Source: Bacillus sp. BHET2
Lineage (GTDB): Bacteria > Bacillota > Bacilli > Bacillales > Bacillaceae_B
DNA: 64,000 bases
NCBI RefSeq assembly: GCF_005938125.1
Contig: NZ_VCQN01000001.1
Location: 310,001-374,000, forward strand
Reading direction: 5' to 3'
A model generated the notes under the pieces. It did not search any database, was not told the origin of the DNA, and worked only from the letters and a program-made list of their open reading frames with translations. Every line of letters starts with the position of its first letter. The first letter of the stretch is position 1. The position numbers were made by a program, and so were the translations under genes. Below, in pieces: positions 52,689 through 61,553 of this stretch.

Positions 52689-52844
52689 ATGAAAAGTATG
52701 AAAAAGTGGTTATTAATGTTAATGACAGCTCTATCAGTAGTAACGTTTGCAGCCGGATGCAGTAGCGACACGGAAGATGACACAGGTACGGAAGAGAATA
52801 TGGATGAAGAAAGCAATACAGACGAAAGCAACACTGAAGAATAA
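52689..52844 (+). CDS. Small acidic lipoprotein
   Basis: 51 aa behind ACAGGAGG. A lipoprotein signal (residues 1-23) with lipobox FAAGC is followed by a mature peptide of 28 residues made almost only of Asp, Glu, Ser, Thr and Asn. No family recognised. The acidic tail could bind cations or act as a spacer; this is speculation. It has its own terminator. Confidence 0.72.
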   Translation: MKSMKKWLLMLMTALSVVTFAAGCSSDTEDDTGTEENMDEESNTDESNTEE

Positions 52845-52850
52845 AATGGT

Positions 52851-52886
52851 CAGTCGGTCCTTACAGGGCCGGCTGTTTTATTTTTT
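52851..52886 (+). terminator. Terminator of the small lipoprotein gene
   Basis: CAGTCGGTCC/GGGCCGGCTG stem with G-U pairs, then TTTTATTTTTT. Confidence 0.9.
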
Positions 52887-52977
52887 GATTAGTAAACTTG
52901 ACGATTTAGGTTGAATTTGACAACTATTTCTATTAATCTGACAATATAAAACATAATAGATAAGAGAGGTCAAAAGG

Positions 52978-53982
52978 ATGACAATTCCAACTAGATTACA
53001 TATAGGAGACACGATTGGCATTTGTTCACCATCTTCACCTGTCGCGGCACATTGCCCTAAAAGATTGAAGAGGGGGATCGAGGAGCTTAAGAGACTGGGA
53101 TTTAACGTGAAAGTGGCTCCGAACACACTAAAGGTAAATGAATATATGGCTGGTACAGTGGATGAGAGAGTGGAGGATCTTCACAACCTCTTTGCAGATC
53201 AAGAGGTGAAGGCGGTTATTACAACCATTGGAGGCACATGTTCCCATCAGCTTCTAGAGCATCTCGACTATGAACTAATCAAGAATAACCCGAAAATTCT
53301 CCTTGGATACAGTGATATTACCGCGCTTCACTTGGCGATTTATCAGAGAACAGGGCTCACAACATATCTCGGCCCAGCCGTGCTTCCTCAGTTTGGTGAG
53401 TATGGCGGATTGCTTTCCTATACAAAGGATCACTTCATCCAGACCCTCATTCAAGGGGAAAGAATAGAGTACTCTCCTTCTTCTGCTTACGTAATGGAAC
53501 ATTTGTGGTGGGATGAAGAAGACAATCGACCACGGGAGCAACGTGGAAACCAGGGACCCCGTGCAGTCATGGAAGGAGAAGCCGAAGGGAAGATCATCGC
53601 AGTCAATATGGGAACAATGCTCCTTCTCGCCGGTACATCCTATTTTCCAGATTTGGATGGCGCCATCCTCTGTATAGAAGATGATCCCGAGGAAACCCCC
53701 TCATCCATTGATCGTTACTTAACACAGTTGGGGCACATGGGTGTATATTCCAAGATAAATGGTCTGATTGTTGGTCGCTTTCATGATAACGTGGGATTTA
53801 AAGAATCGCAATTGGAGGATATCCTTTTACGGGTAACAAAGGGGTACAACTTCCCTGTGGTCACGGACCTGGACTTCGGCCATACAGATCCAATGTTTAT
53901 TCTGCCAAACGGAATCAAAGCGAAACTTACTGTTCACGGGAAAGAAATCGGTTTTTCGTTGATGGGCGACCCCGTTATCTAA
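52978..53982 (+). CDS. S66-family peptidase (LD-carboxypeptidase / MccF-like)
   Basis: 334 aa cytoplasmic serine peptidase. The nucleophile Ser lies in LGYSDITALHLAIY (about 108-121); Glu and His of the Ser-Glu-His triad are expected in CIEDDPEETP and DFGHTDPMF. The insertion with WWDEEDNRPREQRG is typical of the MccF branch, which cleaves microcin C-type aminoacyl nucleotides, whereas LdcA recycles murein tetrapeptides. I favour MccF-like, but the sequence does not settle the substrate. A small gene with a strong ribosome binding site follows 12 bp later. Confidence 0.83.
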   Translation: MTIPTRLHIGDTIGICSPSSPVAAHCPKRLKRGIEELKRLGFNVKVAPNTLKVNEYMAGTVDERVEDLHNLFADQEVKAVITTIGGTCSHQLLEHLDYELIKNNPKILLGYSDITALHLAIYQRTGLTTYLGPAVLPQFGEYGGLLSYTKDHFIQTLIQGERIEYSPSSAYVMEHLWWDEEDNRPREQRGNQGPRAVMEGEAEGKIIAVNMGTMLLLAGTSYFPDLDGAILCIEDDPEETPSSIDRYLTQLGHMGVYSKINGLIVGRFHDNVGFKESQLEDILLRVTKGYNFPVVTDLDFGHTDPMFILPNGIKAKLTVHGKEIGFSLMGDPVI

Positions 53983-53994
53983 GGAGGAATGAGG

Positions 53995-54138
53995 ATGATT
54001 CATAGAAAAATGAATACCGTTTTTAAGCTGGAAGAGAACCAAGTGATGATTGTCTCGGAAATCGTCACATTTCCAGATTTTTCTTACAGTAATTTTAACG
54101 ACATCAACGGAAATTTATTGATGATTTGCACCGGATAG
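53995..54138 (+). CDS. Small protein of unknown function
   Basis: 47 aa; AAGGAGG begins at the upstream gene's stop codon and the ATG is 7 nt further on, so it is probably cotranslated with the S66 gene. The peptide (KLEENQVMIVSEIVTFPD, NDINGNLLMICTG) has no signal and no known motif. It is followed by a terminator. Confidence 0.55.
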   Translation: MIHRKMNTVFKLEENQVMIVSEIVTFPDFSYSNFNDINGNLLMICTG

Positions 54139-54157
54139 AGCTGTTGGGGAAACATAG

Positions 54158-54200
54158 AAAAACCTCCTGAAGAGAGTCTTTCCTTAAGGAGGTTTTTTTT
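54158..54200. terminator. Terminator between the S66 unit and the methyltransferase gene
   Basis: AAAACCTCCT and AGGAGGTTTT arms with T8 on the + strand and A-rich left flank, so it can act on both converging transcripts. Confidence 0.9.
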
Positions 54201-54207
54201 CGTCTAC

Positions 54208-54804
54208 TTATTTAACGCACTTCACACAGACCGTTCGTGCAGGATTCACATCATTAAATGAAAGGGTGATATCCTTAAAGCCAGCTTCATGTAGAGCCTC
54301 AGAGATTTCTTCACCATATTGTTCGGCTCTGCTGTCCCTTTCTTCTTCCCCCCGTGGCTGGACGGTGATGAGGAGAGTTCCATCATTTTTCAGCAAATTG
54401 TATAAATGAACGAGTGCTTTTTTTTGATCATTCCAAAGGGGGTAATTATTGACGGAAAAGATACGATCGTATTCAACGCTATCCAATTGAAATTCACTAA
54501 TGTCATGAACGAAAAGACGAACTTTTTCCTTGTTGATGGCTTTTTGGTTTTTATGTTGAGCGGTCTCTTTCATGGTTTCAGAAATATCAACGCCGTCCAC
54601 CAGGGTTGCAGGATATCGGTTTGCAATTCGATGGATGCAGTATCCAGGGCCATACCCCACTTCGAGGACCCGTTCTCCATTTTGAATGGACAATTGTCTG
54701 ATGGACCAGTTGTTTATTTTTCGATTATCGAATTCCATTACTTTTCCGATAAACCAGCCGAGCATCCCACTCGGACGTTTGAATTGCTTCTGCAAGGAAA
54801 ACAA
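54208..54804 (-). CDS. Class I SAM-dependent methyltransferase
   Basis: 198 aa. Motif I VLEVGYGPGYCIHRIA (about 45-60), the acidic VDGVDISETM end of strand 2, and the DRIFSVNNYPLWND/LLKNDGTLLITVQP region give a complete SAM-binding fold. The substrate is unknown; the short length and general pattern suggest small-molecule methylation. Divergent from the Met T-box leader. Confidence 0.8.
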   Translation of the reverse strand: MFSLQKQFKRPSGMLGWFIGKVMEFDNRKINNWSIRQLSIQNGERVLEVGYGPGYCIHRIANRYPATLVDGVDISETMKETAQHKNQKAINKEKVRLFVHDISEFQLDSVEYDRIFSVNNYPLWNDQKKALVHLYNLLKNDGTLLITVQPRGEEERDSRAEQYGEEISEALHEAGFKDITLSFNDVNPARTVCVKCVK

Positions 54805-54937
54805 CAGGGCATCACCTCTTCTTATGTTTTTAATATAGTGTCATCTTTTCTCCTTTCCACAAATTCGTAAATATAAAACCTTTACTCGATGTTGCAAATT
54901 TTTGAAAAAGTGGCATAATATAAAATAAATCTAATTT

Positions 54938-55228
54938 GCGTTGATGAGAAGAGTACATAAAGGATTCCCTTGACAGAGAGCTTCGTAAGCTGAAAAGAAG
55001 CAGGGCAACCCGATATGGAAAATGATCTCGGAGCATTCTATTCGAACCGATTGGGTGTAGGGTAGGACGGGAATGGGCATCCGTTACCAATGTCACGGTA
55101 TAAGGGCTTCTTCATGCCCCGTACTTGTTGAGGTAGTCTTGCGTGAGCAAGCTATAAACTAAGGTGGTACCACGAGATCAACCCCTCGTCCTTAGATGTC
55201 GATTGATATCTAAGGACGAGGGGTTTTT
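54938..55228 (+). promoter_or_regulatory. Methionine T-box leader upstream of the MetRS gene
   Basis: Stem I starts GAGAAGAGTACATAAAGG. The specifier loop reads GGAAAATGATCTCGG, giving the Met codon AUG. The T-box AAGGTGGTACCACGAGAT (about 55161) precedes a terminator CCCCTCGTCCTTAGAT/ATCTAAGGACGAGGGG with T5. Uncharged tRNA-Met should turn on the gene. Confidence 0.94.
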
Positions 55229-55253
55229 AGTTGATTTTAAGGAGGAGAAAGAG

Positions 55254-56876
55254 ATGTCCATTTTTATAGGAGGCGCCTGGCCATACGCGAATGGTTCATT
55301 GCATGTTGGGCATATCGCTGCATTATTACCGGGGGACATTATTGCCCGCTATTACCGTATGAAAGGGGAGAATGTTCTTTACGTCTCAGGCAGTGATTGT
55401 AACGGTACACCGATCGGCATTCGGGCAAGGCAAGAAGGGCTCAGCGTGAAGGAAATAGCAGATCGCTACCACCAGGAATTTTTTCATGCTTTTCAAGCAT
55501 TAGGATTCAGCTTTGATGAGTATACTAGAACCGATCTTATGCATCATCATGAAGTCGTGCAAAGGATTTTTATCGATCTTTATCAACAGGGGTGGTTATA
55601 TGATAAGGGTGTGGAGCAAGCCTATTGTGAAAATGACCGTCAATTTTTACCTGATCGATTTGTAGAAGGAATCTGTCCAGTATGTGGTCAAAAGGCAAGA
55701 GGAGACCAGTGTGATCATTGCTCAACGGTATTGGATCCTACAGATTTATTGGAGAAGCGTTGTAAACTCTGTGGTCATGAACCGGTTCAGAAAACCACTA
55801 CCCATCTATATTTCTCCCTTTCTAAATTCCAAGAGCCTCTCGAAACGTTACTGAATGATCATAAAGGAAAATGGAGAGAAAATGCTCTTCAACTCACAAA
55901 GCGCTACCTGGAAGAGGGGCTGCATGACCGGCCCGTCACCAGAGATTTAGATAATGGAGTAGAGGTCCCGATTGAAGGTTTTCGAGACAAGAAGATTTAT
56001 GTGTGGATAGAAGCGGTGAGTGGATATTTAAGTGCGTCTATGAAATGGGCAGCAGAACATGAGGGAGATTGGAAGGAATATTGGAGAGGGGACACCACGT
56101 CCTATTATGTACATGGGAAGGATAATATTCCGTTTCACAGCATTATTTGGCCAGCAGTGCTGATGGGTGTAAGCGAAGGCAATCTTCCGGATTATATCAT
56201 CTCAAATGAATATTTAACCCTTGAGAAACGAAAAATTTCAACAAGCGGAAATTGGGCTGTATGGGTGAAGGACCTGTTAGGCGATTATCACGCCGATTCC
56301 ATTCGTTATTTTCTCACCATCAATGCACCAGAAAAAAGGGATGCAGATTTTTCATGGAGAGAATTCATCTACAGTCATAATAGTGAACTTTTGGGAGCCT
56401 TAGGGAATCTCGTTCAGCGTACAGTTAAGTTTTATGAGAAGGAATTTGGTCACACCATTTTTATATCAAGCGTCGAAAAGGATGTATCAGAAAAAGTGGA
56501 GGAGACATTCAGAAGTACAGGGCGATCCATTGAAGAAGGAAGTACGAGACAGGGGATTGAAGAATTATTCGAGTTCATTCGCTGGTCCAATAAGCGTTTT
56601 GACGAGAAGAAACCGTGGAATGTAATCAAAGAGGATAGGGAAGAAGGAAGAGAGGTCCTGGAGGAGTTTGTATTTATCATATGTAATCTTAGAAATTTAC
56701 TTCAGCCATTTTTACCTTTCACCTCCTCATCTCTGACGGAACAACTGAGCTTGAATGAACAGCCTGGTTGGTGTCAGGTATCTCTGCCATTGAAGCTAAA
56801 CATTGCAAACACCTCACCATTGTTTAATCGGATTGATTTGGATGTAATTGAGAAAGAACGTACTAAATTGGGTTAA
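55254..56876 (+). CDS. metG: Methionyl-tRNA synthetase, short form without the C-terminal tRNA-binding domain
   Basis: 540 aa behind AAGGAGGAG. Class I signature GGAWPYANGSLHVGHIAALL at the N terminus, a two-knuckle zinc insertion (CPVCGQKARGDQCDHC and CKLCGHEP, about 140-185), and the KMSKS loop as KRKISTSGN. B. subtilis MetS is 664 aa with a C-terminal Trbp111-like domain that is missing here. The zinc pattern and KISTS loop resemble the MetRS2 type, found as a second enzyme in some bacilli and linked in the literature to tolerance of MetRS1 inhibitors. Whether the genome also has a MetRS1 cannot be seen. Confidence 0.9.
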   Translation: MSIFIGGAWPYANGSLHVGHIAALLPGDIIARYYRMKGENVLYVSGSDCNGTPIGIRARQEGLSVKEIADRYHQEFFHAFQALGFSFDEYTRTDLMHHHEVVQRIFIDLYQQGWLYDKGVEQAYCENDRQFLPDRFVEGICPVCGQKARGDQCDHCSTVLDPTDLLEKRCKLCGHEPVQKTTTHLYFSLSKFQEPLETLLNDHKGKWRENALQLTKRYLEEGLHDRPVTRDLDNGVEVPIEGFRDKKIYVWIEAVSGYLSASMKWAAEHEGDWKEYWRGDTTSYYVHGKDNIPFHSIIWPAVLMGVSEGNLPDYIISNEYLTLEKRKISTSGNWAVWVKDLLGDYHADSIRYFLTINAPEKRDADFSWREFIYSHNSELLGALGNLVQRTVKFYEKEFGHTIFISSVEKDVSEKVEETFRSTGRSIEEGSTRQGIEELFEFIRWSNKRFDEKKPWNVIKEDREEGREVLEEFVFIICNLRNLLQPFLPFTSSSLTEQLSLNEQPGWCQVSLPLKLNIANTSPLFNRIDLDVIEKERTKLG

Positions 56877-56906
56877 GGTTCACACAATATGCAAAAGGAG
56901 ACTGAA

Positions 56907-57395
56907 ATGAAGATTGTCATTGTATCCGACACACATATGCCTAGAAAAGGGAGGGAACTAAAGGAGGCTTTAATAGAGGACCTTAAATCGAGTGATCTTA
57001 TCATTCATGGTGGAGATTTTCAAACAATCGAAATGTATGAGGAATTTATGGTATACGGGGAATTAATTGCGGTCGCCGGTAACGTGGATAGCGAGGAACT
57101 TCATTCCCTTCTACCGAAGAAAAGGATCATCGAGAAAATGGGATTGAAGATTGGTGTGGTCCATGGGGATGGAACAGGGAAAACGACGGAAAAAAGAGCA
57201 TTTGAAGCGTTCGGAGATGATGAGGTTGATGTGATTATTTTTGGGCACTCCCACATTCCGTTTTCCCGCTATATGAAGGGAGTGTTCCTTTTCAATCCCG
57301 GTTCGCCCACTGATAAACGAAGGCTTCCTTATTATTCTCATGGAGTATTGACGATTGGTGATACATGGAAGTGTGAACATATCTTTTACCGATAA
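56907..57395 (+). CDS. Metallophosphoesterase, YfcE/MJ0936 family
   Basis: 162 aa. Metal-binding sets of the calcineurin-like fold: VSDTHMP, HGGDF, AGNVDS, VHGDG and FGHSHIP. Relatives are cyclic-nucleotide or nucleotide phosphodiesterases. It follows the MetRS gene by 30 bp with AAAGGAG upstream and is probably cotranscribed, ending in a strong shared terminator. Confidence 0.87.
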   Translation: MKIVIVSDTHMPRKGRELKEALIEDLKSSDLIIHGGDFQTIEMYEEFMVYGELIAVAGNVDSEELHSLLPKKRIIEKMGLKIGVVHGDGTGKTTEKRAFEAFGDDEVDVIIFGHSHIPFSRYMKGVFLFNPGSPTDKRRLPYYSHGVLTIGDTWKCEHIFYR

Positions 57396-57438
57396 AGAGA
57401 GGACAGCGGGTTCAGACCCACTGTCCTCTCTTTATCGG
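57389..57438. terminator. Bidirectional terminator between the phosphoesterase and GNAT genes
   Basis: A stem of about 22 bp: CCGATAAAGAGAGGACAG and its complement, closing on GGG-TTCAGA-CCC. It overlaps the + strand stop codon and abuts the minus strand stop. Confidence 0.9.
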
Positions 57439-58263
57439 TTACATAGGATACAGGTAATAATCCTGACTATAGAATGTTTGAAAGCCGCTTGATTCATAAA
57501 GTTTCAAAGCTTTACGATTCGTTGCGGCCACGTCCAGGTATATATCGCTGGTCCACATCGATTCTTGCATCACGACTTGAGACAAAACCTTTCGACCGAT
57601 CCCTTTTCCCTGGTAGGAGGGATGGATGGCAAAGCCATAAATGAAACTTTGATTGTCGACTCGTTGAATTCTAATTTTTCCTATCGTCTTTTCTTCAAAG
57701 ACAATCATAAGATTGCCTTCACCAGCTTCCTTAAATAATCTCTTGGTATACGATTCGGCATCGGTTCTCACAACCTGAAAGCATTTTTCATCGAGATCGA
57801 TGATGGTTTCGATATCCTTTTCACTTGCAACTCGTAGTTGGATCTTCTGCGATTCTGTAATCAGCCTGTCCTTATTCCACTTCATTTCGTATTCGGTAAA
57901 ATCATAGGTAGCTTCTGTTTGTGATAAGAATGCTTTTCCAGAGGACGAAGATCCTGGAGTATTAAGTAAAAATTTACGGACCGTTCGATCCCGTAATGAC
58001 TCAATGGCCTCTTGAAAAAGCCCATGAAAAAGATGCTGCCTGCGGAATGCTGGGTGTATCATTCCGCATAATTCATACGTATCACCAAAGCCGTATAATC
58101 CTATAAATCCAATCAATTGATTCCCCACGTATTGTAGAAAATCATCTTTCATGTTTTGTCGGTTTTCTAGCATATCCCAGTTCAATTTCAAGTTAATTCC
58201 ATCCTGTGTTTCACACAACGTCTGTAAGTCCTTAATATCTTGTAACTGTTTAGTTGTAAGCAT
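57439..58263 (-). CDS. Tandem-GNAT N-acetyltransferase
   Basis: 274 aa. Two GNAT-like halves: a divergent N-terminal domain (about 1-130, GFIGLYGFGDTYELCGMIHP and FRRQHLFHGLF) and a canonical C-terminal domain (about 140-274) with the acetyl-CoA loop HPSYQGKGIGRKVL and the VAATNRKALKLYESSGF helix. Such double-domain enzymes often use only the second active site. Substrate unknown. It is a lone leftward gene. Confidence 0.83.
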   Translation of the reverse strand: MLTTKQLQDIKDLQTLCETQDGINLKLNWDMLENRQNMKDDFLQYVGNQLIGFIGLYGFGDTYELCGMIHPAFRRQHLFHGLFQEAIESLRDRTVRKFLLNTPGSSSSGKAFLSQTEATYDFTEYEMKWNKDRLITESQKIQLRVASEKDIETIIDLDEKCFQVVRTDAESYTKRLFKEAGEGNLMIVFEEKTIGKIRIQRVDNQSFIYGFAIHPSYQGKGIGRKVLSQVVMQESMWTSDIYLDVAATNRKALKLYESSGFQTFYSQDYYLYPM

Positions 58264-58454
58264 GGTTCATCCCCAATTAATCAAAATGTAAAGAATATTC
58301 TCACTACATTTTATGGAAATTTTCCTATTTAAACAAGGATTTTCTTGGAGTTATGAGCTATTTTTCAATAATAGTAGTAAGTTGAAGATGGGCTCGTTCC
58401 CTTTCAGAACTCTCCTTTAAGTCATTGGAGCATGAAAGAATTTTCGTAGGTGAA

Positions 58455-58482
58455 CAAAAAGAGCCATGGACACCATGGCTCT
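58455..58482 (-). terminator. Terminator of the DUF3900-like gene
   Basis: AGAGCCATGG/CCATGGCTCT perfect 10-bp stem with 3-nt loop; on the minus strand it is followed by five T. The same stretch contains the end of the 58.3-58.5 kb spacer. Confidence 0.85.
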
Positions 58483-58485
58483 ACC

Positions 58486-59547
58486 TTATTCTTTCTCCTG
58501 TATCCTCTGAATCACTTCATGCAACTCGTCAGGCTTTAAAAATTCTAGTGGCGAGAAGCCTTTTTCAAACATGACCGATTCACTCTCAATCATCAAGACA
58601 TATCGACCGTTCACTTTCGCTAAATGAATGTTGTCGCCGAAATCTGAAAGGAGGGCTTTTACTGACACATGGTCAAGCTTTACCTTCAATTCAACTTCTG
58701 GAGATTGCTCGACGATTTGAGAGGTGGCTTCCACGACTTGTTCAGTCGTGAATCGTTCCTGGAGTTCCCGCTTTGGACTGATGGCCCATTCCTCAACCGC
58801 TTCTTCAAATTCCACCCGCTCGTCACTCTCTTCAGCATAAGTTTCGGAAATATGTTCCTTCACCATCCCATACACCTGGGATTTCACGATTTCAGGCATG
58901 GATTTTTCATATTCGACCCATTTCAAGAAATCTTCAAAGTATCGGGCATGGGATGCTTGATGAATTTTGATTTCGGCTGAATCCATCATCCCATCTTCAG
59001 GCATATAAGGATATTGGATGGACTTCATGTTTTTTGTAGTGATGGCCATTTCAACATTGTGAATGAGAGTCGCCTCGTCTGTTATGGTGGCTACCTTGGG
59101 TTCGAAATCACATTTCATAATAAATACAAATGGGTCATCGAAGAATTTCGTCAGCTTGGCAGTGGCCACGAGGAATGCTCCACCTCGAATGGCGCTCGCT
59201 TCTATATACATTTGAACAATTTGGTCACATGCTTCACGAAAGTCTTCTTTATTCTCAGCATGACGAGTACGATCGAATAAATTATAATTCGGATTGGAAG
59301 TTAACTCATGACCTGGTTCTACAACAAATCGACCAATTTTCGTAGGGGCAGATTCAGATTTAGAATGCCGGTCGACCTTTCGCTTCACGATTTTAGTCAA
59401 CTCTCCGTCTAAAAAGCTTTTAAGAGGACTTTCCTCGTACTCAGGTCCAGTTAACGTTTGGAAATGTTTATGTCGTTTATCTGCTTCTTCGCCTTTTCCT
59501 TCAACTTGTATCAAATAAAAGGCAAGATGCTGAATGGTAAAATCCAT
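58486..59547 (-). CDS. DUF3900-like protein, function unknown
   Basis: 353 aa, soluble and acidic. It begins MDFTIQHLAFYLIQVEG and contains IEASAIRGGAFLVATAKL and YFEDFLKWVEYEKSMPEIVK. The overall plan recalls nucleoid-associated proteins of the NdpA/YejK type and matches my memory of DUF3900 in bacilli, but I cannot verify it. No catalytic motif or membrane segment. Monocistronic with its own terminator. Confidence 0.6.
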   Translation of the reverse strand: MDFTIQHLAFYLIQVEGKGEEADKRHKHFQTLTGPEYEESPLKSFLDGELTKIVKRKVDRHSKSESAPTKIGRFVVEPGHELTSNPNYNLFDRTRHAENKEDFREACDQIVQMYIEASAIRGGAFLVATAKLTKFFDDPFVFIMKCDFEPKVATITDEATLIHNVEMAITTKNMKSIQYPYMPEDGMMDSAEIKIHQASHARYFEDFLKWVEYEKSMPEIVKSQVYGMVKEHISETYAEESDERVEFEEAVEEWAISPKRELQERFTTEQVVEATSQIVEQSPEVELKVKLDHVSVKALLSDFGDNIHLAKVNGRYVLMIESESVMFEKGFSPLEFLKPDELHEVIQRIQEKE

Positions 59548-59707
59548 AGTTTGTTCTCCTGACCTAAATAGATTCGAATTTGCAATGTCTTTTTGTACTC
59601 ATTGTTACAGTATAGAAAAGCTGAAAAGGTTCGTCAATTGACTAATGAAAGATCATCCTTGTGAGATACTATTATGTAAGTGATAAAATTGTAAGGTGGT
59701 ATGTCCA

Positions 59708-60694
59708 TTGGGTAATGAATCGTTTTTTTCACTCATAAAAAAAGGAAATAAATCTTCATTTTTTGCCATGGTCGGAAATGGAGTACTGGCGATTGCAAAA
59801 GGGATCGCTTTCTTTATGAGTGGTAGTGGAGCAATGTTTGCATCAGCTATGCATTCGATAGCTGATGCAGTCAATCAAGGCTTTGTGTTTATCGGAAGTG
59901 TCCTTTCAGAGAAACAGCCGACAGATAAGTTTCCGACAGGATTTGGACGTGTCATCAACTTATTCTGTATGATCGCCGTCATCGTCGTTTCCGTTATGGC
60001 ATATGAAACGGTTCGTGAAGGGATCCATTTACTCACTCATCCGGCTCAGGTCAAAGGAATCTGGCTGAATGTGACTGTATTATTGCTCAACATCATAATA
60101 GATGGAGGAATTCTCTTTAAAGTGATGAAGGAAATTGGACAGGAGGCTAGAGAGGAAGGCACTGGAGCAATAGGGATTTTCACCGGGGCTTTCAAAAATG
60201 TAAAACGGGCAGCGCCACCGACAAGGCTCGTGTTTTATGAAGATATAGTCGCTGTAACTGGTGCCTTTTTGGCTCTGATTGCCGTATTGGTCTCGTATTT
60301 TTCAACCTTTCAGCTTCTTGATGGAATTGTAACCATCATGATTGGTTTTCTGATGGTGGGGGTAGCCTTTCGAGTCGGATATGATAATATGGTCGGTCTG
60401 ATAGGAGTTGCTGCACCAAAGGAAGTGGAAGATCGAATCGCTGCGACCATATTTGAGCACAACTCGGTCGTGGATATATTCAAGCTGAGAATAATCCAGG
60501 AAGGCCGCTATTACCATGTAGAATCGTATCTTGAGTTAAAGAGGGGACTACCGCTTTCTGAAGCAGACGATATCAAGTTTGCCATACAAGACACATTGAT
60601 GGCTGATCAGGATATTGCAGATGTGACGCTGGGGATCATTGAGGATGATGGCATTCAGGAGTGGAAAGGGACCAAAGTGCATAAACCTAGATAA
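59708..60694 (+). CDS. Cation diffusion facilitator family metal exporter
   Basis: 328 aa; TTG start, 7 nt after AAGGTGGT. Six transmembrane helices (about 15-230) with a metal-site HSIADAVNQGF (His and Asp of helix 2, about 45-55) and a second candidate site in FYEDIVAVTGAF. A cytoplasmic ferredoxin-like domain follows (about 235-320). CDF proteins export zinc, manganese or iron in exchange for protons. The second site lacks the HxxxD of zinc-specific members, so manganese or iron is possible. Confidence 0.82.
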   Translation: MGNESFFSLIKKGNKSSFFAMVGNGVLAIAKGIAFFMSGSGAMFASAMHSIADAVNQGFVFIGSVLSEKQPTDKFPTGFGRVINLFCMIAVIVVSVMAYETVREGIHLLTHPAQVKGIWLNVTVLLLNIIIDGGILFKVMKEIGQEAREEGTGAIGIFTGAFKNVKRAAPPTRLVFYEDIVAVTGAFLALIAVLVSYFSTFQLLDGIVTIMIGFLMVGVAFRVGYDNMVGLIGVAAPKEVEDRIAATIFEHNSVVDIFKLRIIQEGRYYHVESYLELKRGLPLSEADDIKFAIQDTLMADQDIADVTLGIIEDDGIQEWKGTKVHKPR

Positions 60695-60702
60695 AAAAAT
60701 GA

Positions 60703-60741
60703 CAGCTACACCCAACTGGAACATCCAGCCGGGTGTAGCTG
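60703..60741. terminator. Terminator between the CDF and YvbH-like genes
   Basis: CAGCTACACCC/GGGTGTAGCTG perfect 11-bp stem; on the minus strand followed by seven T, so best suited to the leftward gene. Confidence 0.85.
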
Positions 60742-60742
60742 A

Positions 60743-61357
60743 TTAATTTTGGATGAACTTTTCGAATACAAAGCCGAAATCTTTTAGCGTAAACTCTTTT
60801 TTCTTATCTGAAAGCCAGTTAAAGGCATATTGATTCACTGCTTTAAACTGCTCCACTACGTTCACATCATCCGTTTTCACCTGACCTAATGTAGAGGAAG
60901 CAAGTTGAAGACTATCGTTGGCAAAGGAAGAATAGATGCTATTGTCAGTGGTGATCTCACCAATTTTCACAAGGGATTTATATAAATCTTTCACTTCTGT
61001 TAAATGCTTTTTGTGAACATCGATCGAGTATACTTCTGAGCCAATTTTAAATTTGATTTCAACATCCAAGTCCACTGTCCCGGCGGTTTCAAGAAGGACA
61101 TTTGAGAGCTGATGCTTATAAAAGTCCAAGCGGCGGAGCACCCGTTTTTTGCTGGCTGCACTTGTTCCATCCAAATGAATGAGCGCTTTATTTGTGAAAC
61201 AATACTCATCGGATTTGGACTTGATTAAGAAATAAATCTTCTCGCCATCTTCATGCATAATATAATCATCAGAATCCGCTTTGTCATAGTCTGCGGGTTT
61301 AATGACCGTACCAATATCGCTTAAACCTAATACATCTGATGCCACTTTTCCAAACAT
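60743..61357 (-). CDS. YvbH-like protein with bacterial PH domain
   Basis: 204 aa. The N-terminal half (MFGKVASDVLGLSDIGTVIKP, DGEKIYFLIKSKSDEYCFTN, ALIHLDGTSAASKKRVLRRLDFY) is a bacterial PH-type domain as in YvbH of B. subtilis, which has the same length; the C-terminal half is a helical YvbH-specific domain. Role unknown; PH domains usually mediate protein or membrane contacts. Confidence 0.8.
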   Translation of the reverse strand: MFGKVASDVLGLSDIGTVIKPADYDKADSDDYIMHEDGEKIYFLIKSKSDEYCFTNKALIHLDGTSAASKKRVLRRLDFYKHQLSNVLLETAGTVDLDVEIKFKIGSEVYSIDVHKKHLTEVKDLYKSLVKIGEITTDNSIYSSFANDSLQLASSTLGQVKTDDVNVVEQFKAVNQYAFNWLSDKKKEFTLKDFGFVFEKFIQN

Positions 61358-61553
61358 GCTTTCAATTCCTTTCTCGTTATACTCATTGTTCCTCTCAACA
61401 AAGGAGAAGACCCCTTCAGTATATCATAGATTCAAAGATTGGATGGAAACAAATGGTATTTATGGTGATGAAACGTAATGCTTGGTCCTGTGTTCCGTTC
61501 ATACTATAATAAAGAAAATCATAGAATAGATTATCATAAAGGGGGATAAGAGG

